Shown here: one piece after another, positions 9,376 to 16,847 of the stretch
Numbering within the stretch: the first letter of the stretch is position 1
How the letters are laid out: the number at the start of each line of letters is the position of its first letter
Source: GCA-2746605 sp963710615
GTDB taxonomy: Bacteria > Bacteroidota > Ignavibacteria > Ignavibacteriales > Melioribacteraceae
NCBI GenBank assembly: GCA_963710615.1
Contig: CAVQBF010000002.1
Location: 248,001 to 312,000 of the forward strand
Direction: 5' to 3'
Length of the DNA: 64,000 nt
Notes under the pieces: generated by a model
What the model was told of the DNA's origin: nothing
What the model saw: the letters and a program-made list of their open reading frames with translations, nothing else
The model's database searches: none
Program-made: the position numbers and the translations under genes

Positions 9376-9963
9376 ATGAAATTAAATATTATAATAATTT
9401 TTTTTATTGCACTTTCGAGTTTCTCGGCACAGACTAAAACAAATTTTGAAATGATTGATTCTCTTTTATTTTTATCAACTGAACAAATAGCTGAGGAGTT
9501 GAATAAAAATGAAGATTATTTTTTAGAGTTTATAGCCGCTGATGATTATGAAATTTTGAAATCTAAAGTTATTCAATTCCTTAAAACTAGAAACTTCAAT
9601 ATAATTGATAGTGAAAATACTGAAAATAAATTATTGTACAGTCTAGAAGAAGTAAAAATTAACTACACTGATATATTTAAAGACGGATTATTTGGAACTT
9701 ATCTTGTGAAAAGAGAGTCTCATTTGAACGGCTCTTTTTATTTAATTAATAATGGTAATATCGGAGATGTAAATTCATTCAACCATTTACTGGCAGATAC
9801 AGTCTTATATTCAGAAATACCTCAGTTGGATAATATAGCTTATTCTTTTACTTCTGCAGATCTTCCAGAGGAACCATTTTTTTCAAGTGCTTTAGAACCT
9901 GTAATTGCAATTGGAACTGCAGCAGTTGCTGTATATTTATTTTTTAATATCAGAAGCCGCTAA
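9376..9963 (+). CDS. Exported protein of unknown function with C-terminal membrane segment
   Basis: 195 residues, not recognised. A signal peptide covers residues 1-19 (ending SSFSAQ). The middle is mixed helix and strand with many acidic residues. Near the end, ALEPVIAIGTAAVAVYLFF is a single membrane segment followed by a short basic tail NIRSR, which would anchor the protein in the inner membrane with the main domain outside. It lies 82 bases upstream of bamD on the same strand and may be cotranscribed, hinting at an envelope role; that is inference only. Confidence 0.75.
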   Translation: MKLNIIIIFFIALSSFSAQTKTNFEMIDSLLFLSTEQIAEELNKNEDYFLEFIAADDYEILKSKVIQFLKTRNFNIIDSENTENKLLYSLEEVKINYTDIFKDGLFGTYLVKRESHLNGSFYLINNGNIGDVNSFNHLLADTVLYSEIPQLDNIAYSFTSADLPEEPFFSSALEPVIAIGTAAVAVYLFFNIRSR

Positions 9964-10045
9964 TTTTATTGTTTTAATCAATTTTTTAATTAATTAACTT
10001 ATAAGCTTTGAAAATTTTGAATATATAACGGAAATTTAACACCGC

Positions 10046-10798
10046 ATGAAAAGAATTATCATTTTATTGTTTATTACAACCTTTATTTGGAATTGTTCAT
10101 CTTCTGTTGATACGTCGACATTAACCGCTGAACAACATTTAGAATATGCAAAGAATCTAATGATTGAAGAAGATTATGATGAAGCAGTTAGAGAGTTTCA
10201 ATCAATTTTATTGCAATATGCCGGAAGTCCTGTTAATGACGATGCACAATATTTTCTAGCTTTGACTTATTATAAGAGAGAACAGTATTTACTTTCTGCA
10301 TATGAGTTCAGCAAATTAATTAGGGATATACCTGCAAGTGAATTTGTTCAGGATGCTCAATTTATGCTTGCAGATTCTTATTACCAACTTTCCCCAGATT
10401 ATCAGCTAGAGCAAAGTTATTCGAAAAAAGCAGTAGAAGAGTTTCAAGCATTTATCGAATTTTTCCCTCTTCACCCTAAAGTTGAAGAAGCCGAGAGAAA
10501 AATTAGTGAACTATATGCAAAATTTGCTGAGAAAGATTATAATAATGCAAGAATTTATGAAAAGATGGAATATTTTACAGCCGCCATTAAGTATTATACT
10601 ATGGTTAAAGATACTTATCATGACTCGAAATATGCACCTCTAGCTCACTATAATCTGATTCAACTTTTAGTGCTTAGAGAAGAAATTGATGAAGCATTAA
10701 CTAGTATTGCCGATTATTTAAGAAAATATCCAAATGATAGCAGGACAGAAGAATTAAAAGCGCTTAGTAAAGAGTTAGAAGAAAATTTGGAAGGTTAA
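10046..10798 (+). CDS. bamD: Outer-membrane protein assembly factor BamD
   Basis: 250 residues. The signal peptide ends in a lipobox-like IWNC with the lipidated Cys17 followed by SSS. Five TPR-like units follow: YAKNLMIEEDYDEAVREFQ, then units near residues 65, 105, 165 and 205. This length and pattern fit BamD, the lipoprotein that works with BamA in folding outer-membrane barrels. A BamA/TamA-like gene is in the window (29386) but far away. It is followed three bases after the stop by a thioesterase gene, whose ribosome site GGAAGG lies inside the bamD end, so the two are probably coupled. Confidence 0.88.
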   Translation: MKRIIILLFITTFIWNCSSSVDTSTLTAEQHLEYAKNLMIEEDYDEAVREFQSILLQYAGSPVNDDAQYFLALTYYKREQYLLSAYEFSKLIRDIPASEFVQDAQFMLADSYYQLSPDYQLEQSYSKKAVEEFQAFIEFFPLHPKVEEAERKISELYAKFAEKDYNNARIYEKMEYFTAAIKYYTMVKDTYHDSKYAPLAHYNLIQLLVLREEIDEALTSIADYLRKYPNDSRTEELKALSKELEENLEG

Positions 10799-10801
10799 AA
10801 T

Positions 10802-11266
10802 TTGCCTAAGTACGTAAAGGATTCAATTATTACAATGACTGAATTGGTTTTGCCTCAGCATACTAATCAGCTCGGAAATTTGCTTGGTGGTCAGCTTATG
10901 CATTGGATTGATATTTGCGCGGCACTAGCAGCAAGTAAACATTCAGGAAGAGTTTGTGTCACTGCTTCGGTCGATAATATCGATTTTAAAGAACCAATTA
11001 AATTAGGTGACGTTGTTACATTATGTGCTTCTGTAAATAGAGCATTTAATACTTCCGTTGAAGTTGGCGTAACAGTAAAAGCCGAAAATTTTAGGACTCA
11101 GAAAAAATTACACACAAATTCGGCATATCTAACATTTGTCGGAGTTGATGAAAATGGCAAACCGGTTAAAACTAATGAAATTATCCCCGAAACTGATGAA
11201 GAGAAGAGAAGATTTGAAGAAGCTTTGGAAAGAAGGCAGCGGCGTCTTTCTTTGCGGAACACTTAA
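10802..11266 (+). CDS. Acyl-CoA thioesterase, hotdog fold (YciA/BACH type)
   Basis: 154 residues starting at TTG; no upstream ATG exists and the next ATG (10835) would cut off the first strand. The segment LPQHTNQLGNLLGGQLMHWID is the conserved core, with the catalytic Asn/Asp and the hotdog helix, as in YciA and acyl-CoA hydrolases. It hydrolyses acyl-CoA to free acid and CoA in the cytoplasm. The tail is charged and coiled (EEKRRFEEALERRQRR), as is common in the family. Its last 70 bases overlap the start of the next gene. Confidence 0.9.
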   Translation: MPKYVKDSIITMTELVLPQHTNQLGNLLGGQLMHWIDICAALAASKHSGRVCVTASVDNIDFKEPIKLGDVVTLCASVNRAFNTSVEVGVTVKAENFRTQKKLHTNSAYLTFVGVDENGKPVKTNEIIPETDEEKRRFEEALERRQRRLSLRNT

Positions 11267-13313
11267 ATATTATCTTATTCTGGTTTTCTTTATTCCATTT
11301 ATTTCAAATTATGCTCAAACTTTTCTAAATAATTTTGGCTTCACGGAATTTGTTAAGACCTACCCTGGATATTCTAAATTTACTTTAGTTGATTTCAACC
11401 AAGATGGAATTAAGGATTTATTTCTCTTTGGCAATCAAGGTAAGAGTTTTGTTATTCACGAAGGAATCCAAGATTCTACTTTTTCTGAAGCCGTTAAAAA
11501 GTTCTTCTTTTATCCTATTGATGATTTTAAATGGCTTACAAAGTCTGAAGCAGGAGATGATTATTATATTTTTGTATCAAGAAATAAAAGGTTAGCCGGA
11601 TTAGTTTCATTTACGAAAAGTTACTCTCTACGCTTGTTAAATACTATTGAATTTAATTCTTATCCTTCTTCAATAACTATAACTGATCTAAATGGTAATG
11701 GAAAAAATGAAGCATTAATATATGGCAATAATTTTAATGGAATTGAAATTGTAAGAAGTAATGGATATTTGCTAAATTCAAAACCGCTAATTACAGAGGA
11801 TGTTTTTAATGATGTTGTGATACTTGATTTTAATCAAGATGAAAATGATGATATAGTTGCAATTGATGTATTAAATAATAATTTAACTTTTTTTGAGAAC
11901 ACCGAACTTTTAGAATTTGTTGTAAATAGAGAAATATTATTCGAAGAATCAATTTTTTCAATTGAGAAAATTGACTTTAATTCAGATGGCTTTAGTGATA
12001 TTGCGGTTGTTAAAGATGGCGGTTTAAATATACTTAAAGGAGACTCCGTTTACTCTTATTCTGATCAATCAAGTTTCTCACTTGAGTTTACTCCGGATAA
12101 AATTATTATTAGTGATTTTAATCTTGATAAAAAAAATGATATAGTCGCATCTAATAAAATTGAAAATCAACTTTTATTTGCATCAGATCCTCAAAATAAT
12201 AATAACTGGATTAGGTTCAACTTAAATGCCATTACTGATATAAAAACATTCTCCAAGAGCAAAACGAAATTTTTAATTGCACTTACAAAAGAGGGTGAAT
12301 TTCAAATTATTTCGGCAAGAGATGGTTGGGGAGAAAGTTTTTCTTATAAAGTTGGTGGAATTCCAAATAAGCTTTACTCATCAAAGAAAAAAGATCCCAA
12401 TATTTCAATTCTGTTAATTGAAAATCAAATGGATAATGCAATTGATATTTTGGAGATAGATTCAAAAGGGCGGTTTACTTATTTAGAGACAACTACTTTT
12501 TTTAACAATTTTGAAAGATTTAGATTCACTCCGAGTTTCTCGAATATTATAGGGTATAATTCGAAAAAAAGATTATTGGAAATAATATCAACCACTGATG
12601 TGAACTTAGCGAAAACGCACAATTATATTTACACTAAACATCCTATAGAGCATTTCAATGTTGGATCGGATGAAAAACTTAATATTACAGAAATAAAAGA
12701 CGGGAAATTATTTTTTGAAATAATCAGCAACCATAATGGAATTTATGAATCTGATACTCTAGTATTTATTGATTCCTTAGTTAGCAAAGCTGTATTAAAT
12801 AAATCGAACGATGTTTATTATTGGAAAAATGATAAGTCAGCATTAAACTTAAATAAATTTAGTAATGGTGTTAAGAAACAAATTCATACGGTTGTATTAA
12901 AAGATAGCATTCTTTATAATTCAATAATTTTGAACGATGAATTATCAGAAACCGGACAATTGATAACCATTATTGCAAATGACATTGATGAAAGAATTTT
13001 CTTAATTAAGGATGACAAAGTTACTAGGTATACGAAAAACTTTAAGTATTCGGTAGATAAAAATTATACTAACAGAATATTTAAATTTTATAGCTCAATT
13101 TTGGGTAAGAAGTATTTTATCGAATATCATAAAGAAAAAAATAGATTTAGATTTTTTGAATTCGATGATAAAAATTTATTCATAGTCCCGGTAAAAACCA
13201 TTGATGCAGTAAAGTGCAATGATTATTTTGTTTCTAAATATTTTGGTAAAACTTATATTGTGTTCACAAATAGTGAAAATAACACTCTAAGATTTGAGGC
13301 TTTAGATTTTTAA
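11196..13313 (+). CDS. Exported FG-GAP/VCBS-like propeller protein
   Basis: About 705 residues. An open frame extends to 11136, but a start there would bury the signal peptide; the ATG at 11196 or the TTG at 11214 is better and still overlaps the thioesterase end. The hydrophobic stretch YYLILVFFIPFISNYAQ is the signal peptide. The mature protein repeats calcium-loop motifs of the D-x-[DN]-x-D/N-G type: DFNQDGIKDLF, DLNGNGKNEAL, DFNQDENDDIV, DFNSDGFSDIA, DFNLDKKNDIV, spaced about 45-50 residues, typical of FG-GAP/VCBS blades. The second half is less regular. Likely a surface or periplasmic protein; the ligand is unknown. It shares one base with the next gene, so the two are probably translated together. 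Confidence 0.8.
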   Translation: MKRREDLKKLWKEGSGVFLCGTLKYYLILVFFIPFISNYAQTFLNNFGFTEFVKTYPGYSKFTLVDFNQDGIKDLFLFGNQGKSFVIHEGIQDSTFSEAVKKFFFYPIDDFKWLTKSEAGDDYYIFVSRNKRLAGLVSFTKSYSLRLLNTIEFNSYPSSITITDLNGNGKNEALIYGNNFNGIEIVRSNGYLLNSKPLITEDVFNDVVILDFNQDENDDIVAIDVLNNNLTFFENTELLEFVVNREILFEESIFSIEKIDFNSDGFSDIAVVKDGGLNILKGDSVYSYSDQSSFSLEFTPDKIIISDFNLDKKNDIVASNKIENQLLFASDPQNNNNWIRFNLNAITDIKTFSKSKTKFLIALTKEGEFQIISARDGWGESFSYKVGGIPNKLYSSKKKDPNISILLIENQMDNAIDILEIDSKGRFTYLETTTFFNNFERFRFTPSFSNIIGYNSKKRLLEIISTTDVNLAKTHNYIYTKHPIEHFNVGSDEKLNITEIKDGKLFFEIISNHNGIYESDTLVFIDSLVSKAVLNKSNDVYYWKNDKSALNLNKFSNGVKKQIHTVVLKDSILYNSIILNDELSETGQLITIIANDIDERIFLIKDDKVTRYTKNFKYSVDKNYTNRIFKFYSSILGKKYFIEYHKEKNRFRFFEFDDKNLFIVPVKTIDAVKCNDYFVSKYFGKTYIVFTNSENNTLRFEALDF

Positions 13314-14965
13314 TGAAATTAATTTTTAGTTTTATTTTACTCCCGGCTATTATGTATGCTCAGAATCTTGATTCTTTGTATAATGTACTTCTTAATTCAG
13401 AGAAGTCTCATGTAAAGAATGAATATTCTACAACTCATTTTGAAGAAAAGAAACCAGATAAATGCGGTTTTGGTTTGCGAGCGACAATTAAAGAGCATTT
13501 TAATGAATTTACACTTGAGCAGCAGCTGAATATTTCAAATATTATGTCGCGTCCAGAATTGCAAACAAGCATTGTTTCCCCATCTGGAATTTTTAGAATT
13601 CATTATGATACAACTGGATTTGGTACACCTCAATACAGTATAGCTGATTTAGCGGTTGCATTTGATTCGGCGTATAATTTTGAGGTTAATATTTTAGGTT
13701 ATCCACCTCCTCCGAAAGATAATAAATTAGGTGGTGATGATAAGTACGACATTTATGTTTTAAGTTTGAGTGGCGGACTTTACGGAGCAACAACTCCTGA
13801 AACAAATATTCCAAATACTACCACTTATGAAAGTTACATTGAAATAGATAATAGTTTTAACAAAAATGAAGGATATAATTCTTTCGGAATAAATGCGGCA
13901 AGAGTAACCGCTGCTCACGAGTTTCACCATGCAATACAGCTTGGCAATTATATTTTTAGATCGGAAGACACATATTATTATGAATTAACTTCCACAGCCT
14001 TTGAAGAATTTGTCTATGATGAGGTGAACGACTATTATGCTTATATGGGATCATATTTCAGAAATACTTCAGGCAGGCTTGAGGATAATTCCGGTTATAA
14101 TTTAGCAGTCTGGAACATTTTCTTGAAAGAAAGATTCCATGATGAAGACCCAATGTTAGGATATAATATTGTTAAAAGAAGCTGGGAATATTTAGTAAAT
14201 GAAAGAGCAATTATTGCAGTTGCAAAGGCAATGAGAGATTATGATAAATCGTTCGCTAATGAATTTAATACTTTTGGTGATTGGCTTCATTTTACTGATG
14301 TGAATACAAAACCCGGTGAATTCTTTGAAGAAGCAAGTAACTATCCACAAGTTAGGAGTAATTATACTATAGAATTAAGTGACGATCCTAAGACAATGAC
14401 GTTTCTGAGTGAACCTACTTCAATAAACTTTTTTAAATTCCTTGATTATTCTCAAGGATTTACTGATACAATAGTAGCAGTAATTAGTAACTCAGATATC
14501 TATGGTTCAACTTCAGAAGGCAATAATGCTCAAATTGAATTCACTTTTGGAAATAACATATTTCCTAAATCTAATTCAATTAATGATTATTATTATTCAA
14601 GCATCAACGGCGATAAAACGGAATTTATTCAAGAGAGCTATATAATTAACAATCTGTTATCTTATCAAAATATAAATAGGGGAGAGATAGATTTTGCTTT
14701 CCCTCAGCCTTTCAATTTTGCTGTCGATCAGTGGATTAATATTCCTACTTACCCCGACCTGACAAATAGAGCTGATCTTAATATTTACTCGCCTGATATG
14801 AACTTAATTTACTCTGGAAAGGAAGCAATAGTTTCTAATGATTTTATTACAGTAAAATGGGATGGACGGGATAATAACGGTAATAAGGTTGCAAGCGGAG
14901 TTTATGTTTATGTAACTAAAGCTAACGGTAAAATTAAGAAAGGTAAATTTGTTATATTTAATTAG
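13313..14965 (+). CDS. Exported putative zinc metalloprotease (HEFHH) with C-terminal sorting-like domain
   Basis: 550 residues with a short signal peptide ending IMYAQ. The zinc motif AAHEFHHAIQ has His202, Glu203 and His206 of HExxH; a Glu in the downstream TSTAFEEFVYDEV helix is a likely third ligand. The arrangement resembles the MXAN_6640-type putative metalloproteases. The C-terminus has a FlgD-like immunoglobulin segment (VKWDGRDNNGNKVASGVYVY) ending KKGKFVIFN, which fits a type IX secretion signal in this phylum. Start codon overlaps the stop of the propeller gene (TAATG). Protease role is well supported by the motif; substrates are unknown. Confidence 0.85.
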   Translation: MKLIFSFILLPAIMYAQNLDSLYNVLLNSEKSHVKNEYSTTHFEEKKPDKCGFGLRATIKEHFNEFTLEQQLNISNIMSRPELQTSIVSPSGIFRIHYDTTGFGTPQYSIADLAVAFDSAYNFEVNILGYPPPPKDNKLGGDDKYDIYVLSLSGGLYGATTPETNIPNTTTYESYIEIDNSFNKNEGYNSFGINAARVTAAHEFHHAIQLGNYIFRSEDTYYYELTSTAFEEFVYDEVNDYYAYMGSYFRNTSGRLEDNSGYNLAVWNIFLKERFHDEDPMLGYNIVKRSWEYLVNERAIIAVAKAMRDYDKSFANEFNTFGDWLHFTDVNTKPGEFFEEASNYPQVRSNYTIELSDDPKTMTFLSEPTSINFFKFLDYSQGFTDTIVAVISNSDIYGSTSEGNNAQIEFTFGNNIFPKSNSINDYYYSSINGDKTEFIQESYIINNLLSYQNINRGEIDFAFPQPFNFAVDQWINIPTYPDLTNRADLNIYSPDMNLIYSGKEAIVSNDFITVKWDGRDNNGNKVASGVYVYVTKANGKIKKGKFVIFN

Positions 14966-15041
14966 TATTATTTCCCTATTCAAGGAAAAATAATTTTGAA
15001 CTGTAACATCTAAAACCATTTTACTAATTAATTTTTACTTT

Positions 15042-15674
15042 ATGATCAACTATTCACTTTCATTTCAAAACTTAACCAAATCTTTTGGAAGAAGACTAAT
15101 ATTCAGAGATATAAATCATGAGTTTAATAGTGGAAACATTTTTGGTTTTTCAGGACACAATGGATCAGGTAAATCAACATTAATTAAAATTGCTGCCGGG
15201 GTTATTTCTCCAACTTCTGGAAAAGTTATTCATAAAGCTGATGATAAACTAATTATTGAAGAAAAACTCCATAATTATATAGGTTTTGTTTCTCCATACT
15301 TAGTTCTTTATGATGAATTTACAGCAGAAGAAAACCTTTACCACTTTGCAAAAATCCGTGGAATTAAATTTGATAAAGATAGAGCAAAATTTTTGTTTGA
15401 TGAATTCAATTTATTTAACCGTAAAGATGATTACTTGAAGGGTTACTCAAGCGGAATGAAACAAAGAATGAAGTTTATTTTTGCATTGCAGCATTCACCG
15501 CAAATTTTATTTTTGGATGAACCAACTTCAAACTTAGATAACATTGGCAAAGATAAAGTTTATGAAATTATAGAAAATGAAGGAAAGAAAAATTTAGTTA
15601 TAGTAGCCTCAAATGAAAAAAGTGATTTAGCTTTATGTAAGGAAGTTTTAGAAGTTGAGAATTATAAAAGTTGA
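15042..15674 (+). CDS. ccmA: ABC transporter ATPase, heme exporter CcmA-like
   Basis: 210 residues. Walker A is GHNGSGKSTL near residues 37-46, the signature is YSSGMKQRMKF, and Walker B is ILFLDEPTSNLD. Size is that of CcmA (about 205). The next gene on the same strand is a clear CcmB, which supports the assignment to the cytochrome c maturation exporter CcmAB; sequence alone would allow other small ABC-2 ATPases. The signature has SSGMKQR in place of LSGGQ-type, also common in CcmA-like and ABC-2 ATPases. Unlike in most genomes, 383 bases of palindromic repeats separate it from ccmB. Confidence 0.8.
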   Translation: MINYSLSFQNLTKSFGRRLIFRDINHEFNSGNIFGFSGHNGSGKSTLIKIAAGVISPTSGKVIHKADDKLIIEEKLHNYIGFVSPYLVLYDEFTAEENLYHFAKIRGIKFDKDRAKFLFDEFNLFNRKDDYLKGYSSGMKQRMKFIFALQHSPQILFLDEPTSNLDNIGKDKVYEIIENEGKKNLVIVASNEKSDLALCKEVLEVENYKS

Positions 15675-15684
15675 TTTTATTTTT

Positions 15685-15800
15685 GTCATTCCCAACCTGC
15701 CTCACCAGCAGGTAGACTTGATTGGGAATCTAGGAAAATGTAAATAATTTAAATGCATAGCAGATTTTCTGGACTTCCGATAGAAACAATCGGAAATGAC
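15685..15800. repeat. Two palindromic GTCATTCC repeats in opposite orientation
   Basis: The first copy (15685-15736) runs GTCATTCCCAA ... TTGGGAATCTAGGAAAA with an inner CCTGC/GCAGG pair. The second (15762-15800) is the reverse orientation: AGATTTTCTGGACTTCCGAT ... ATCGGAAATGAC. Shared ends and variable centres mark one repeat family, arranged like a BIME. They lie just after the ccmA stop codon. Confidence 0.75.
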
Positions 15801-15835
15801 AAATATTTTGCTGAAGCTAACTATATTCTCAAATG

Positions 15836-15873
15836 GTCATTCCGGTATGCTTTTAGGCCGGAATCTAGAAAAA
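15836..15873. repeat. Third GTCATTCC palindromic repeat
   Basis: GTCATTCCGG, a 10-base loop, then CCGGAATCTAGAAAA, in the same orientation as the first copy at 15685. The stretch 15874-15977 after it is A+T rich and holds nothing I recognise. Confidence 0.72.
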
Positions 15874-15977
15874 CTTGAAGGATTATCTAATGAAGAAAAA
15901 ATAAGTTGAGAATTTAATTTGTATTTAATTAGCGACAATAAATAATAATAAATATATTCTAAACAATTTTTAATAAA

Positions 15978-16034
15978 ATTTCCGTGGTTTCCCACCCAGC
16001 AAAATAGTGGGCAAGAAAAACCCTCGGTAGTTTA
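15978..16034. repeat. Degenerate long palindrome before ccmB
   Basis: Outer arms TTTCCGTGGTTT and AAAACCCTCGGTAGTTT enclose an inner CCCAC/GTGGG stem. The outer arms look like a worn version of the AAACCTCC family seen at 747 and 16736. It ends 23 bases before the ccmB start and could influence its translation. Confidence 0.6.
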
Positions 16035-16057
16035 TAACAGAATTAAAAAATAAGAAA

Positions 16058-16717
16058 ATGACATTTATATCAGTATTTAAAAAAGATTGGCAATCAGAGT
16101 TGAGAACTCGTTATGCAATTAATGCTCTGGCGATGTTCATTCTTGTAACTATTAGTGTTATTCTATTTTCAATAGGACAAGAAAAAGTAAGTGAACATTT
16201 AACCGGCGGATTGTTTTGGGTTATAATATTTTTCTCAGCAATGTCCGGCTTATCCCGTGCATTTGTATCTGAAGAGGAAAGGGGAACGACTCTGACTCTT
16301 CAATTGATTGCAGCTCCTTCAACTATTTATTTTGGAAAGCTGGCATTTAATCTTGTACTTGTTTTCATAATGAATATAGCAATTGTAATTCTTTATTATT
16401 TGCTATTCGAGTCATTTGTGATATTAAATTTTGGCTTATTTTTACTCTCATTACTTTTTGGAAGTATTGGTATTGCGGTTTCTTCAACACTTATTGCTGC
16501 AATAATCTCAAAAGCCAATACTAAAGGAACGCTCTATCCGGTTTTATCTTTCCCAATATTGCTCCCTCTCATCCTCACATTAATGGAACTGACCAAATTT
16601 GCAATGGATGGCGATTTAATCTCTGATTCTTATGCAGAACTAATGGTTTTGGTTTCTTATGATGTAATAATGTTAACAGCCGGCTTTATGCTTTTCGATT
16701 TTATTTGGAAAGATTAA
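16058..16717 (+). CDS. ccmB: Heme exporter protein CcmB
   Basis: 219 residues, six predicted membrane segments. The N-terminus FKKDWQSELRTRYAINALA and the segment SEEERGTTLTLQLIAAP match the conserved CcmB pattern (a short amphipathic start, then the ERG-x-L motif). CcmB is the membrane half of the CcmAB complex that, with CcmC-E, delivers heme for cytochrome c maturation. No ccmC follows here; the next gene is on the other strand. Its separation from ccmA by repeats means it may need its own promoter or depend on read-through. Confidence 0.92.
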   Translation: MTFISVFKKDWQSELRTRYAINALAMFILVTISVILFSIGQEKVSEHLTGGLFWVIIFFSAMSGLSRAFVSEEERGTTLTLQLIAAPSTIYFGKLAFNLVLVFIMNIAIVILYYLLFESFVILNFGLFLLSLLFGSIGIAVSSTLIAAIISKANTKGTLYPVLSFPILLPLILTLMELTKFAMDGDLISDSYAELMVLVSYDVIMLTAGFMLFDFIWKD

Positions 16718-16735
16718 TACTCTATTTAATTGTAT

Positions 16736-16786
16736 AAACCTCCAAGGTTTTATTGTCTTAAATTAGAATTGAAACCTTGGAGGTTT
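16736..16786. repeat. Palindromic repeat, AAACCTCC family
   Basis: AAACCTCCAAGGTTT, a 20-base centre, then GAAACCTTGGAGGTTT: a 15-pair perfect stem between the 3' ends of ccmB and the convergent S46 peptidase gene. It shares its ends with the element at 747-779. It could also work as a terminator for ccmB. Confidence 0.75.
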
Positions 16787-16847
16787 GGTTAATCCATTTA
16801 AAATAGAATTATTGTGAACTTACCTGAGTAAAGTAATTCTTACTATT

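Noticed and set aside
11136..11195. An upstream start for the propeller gene
   Set aside because: It would put some 45 charged residues before the signal peptide and extend the overlap with the thioesterase gene to 131 bases.
15675..16057. A CRISPR array
   Set aside because: The repeats are palindromic elements of unequal length and orientation without regular spacers, and no cas genes are present.
15042..16717. A general ABC-2 exporter instead of CcmAB
   Set aside because: The membrane protein matches the CcmB pattern (SEEERGTTLTLQLIAAP), which decides the identity of the pair.
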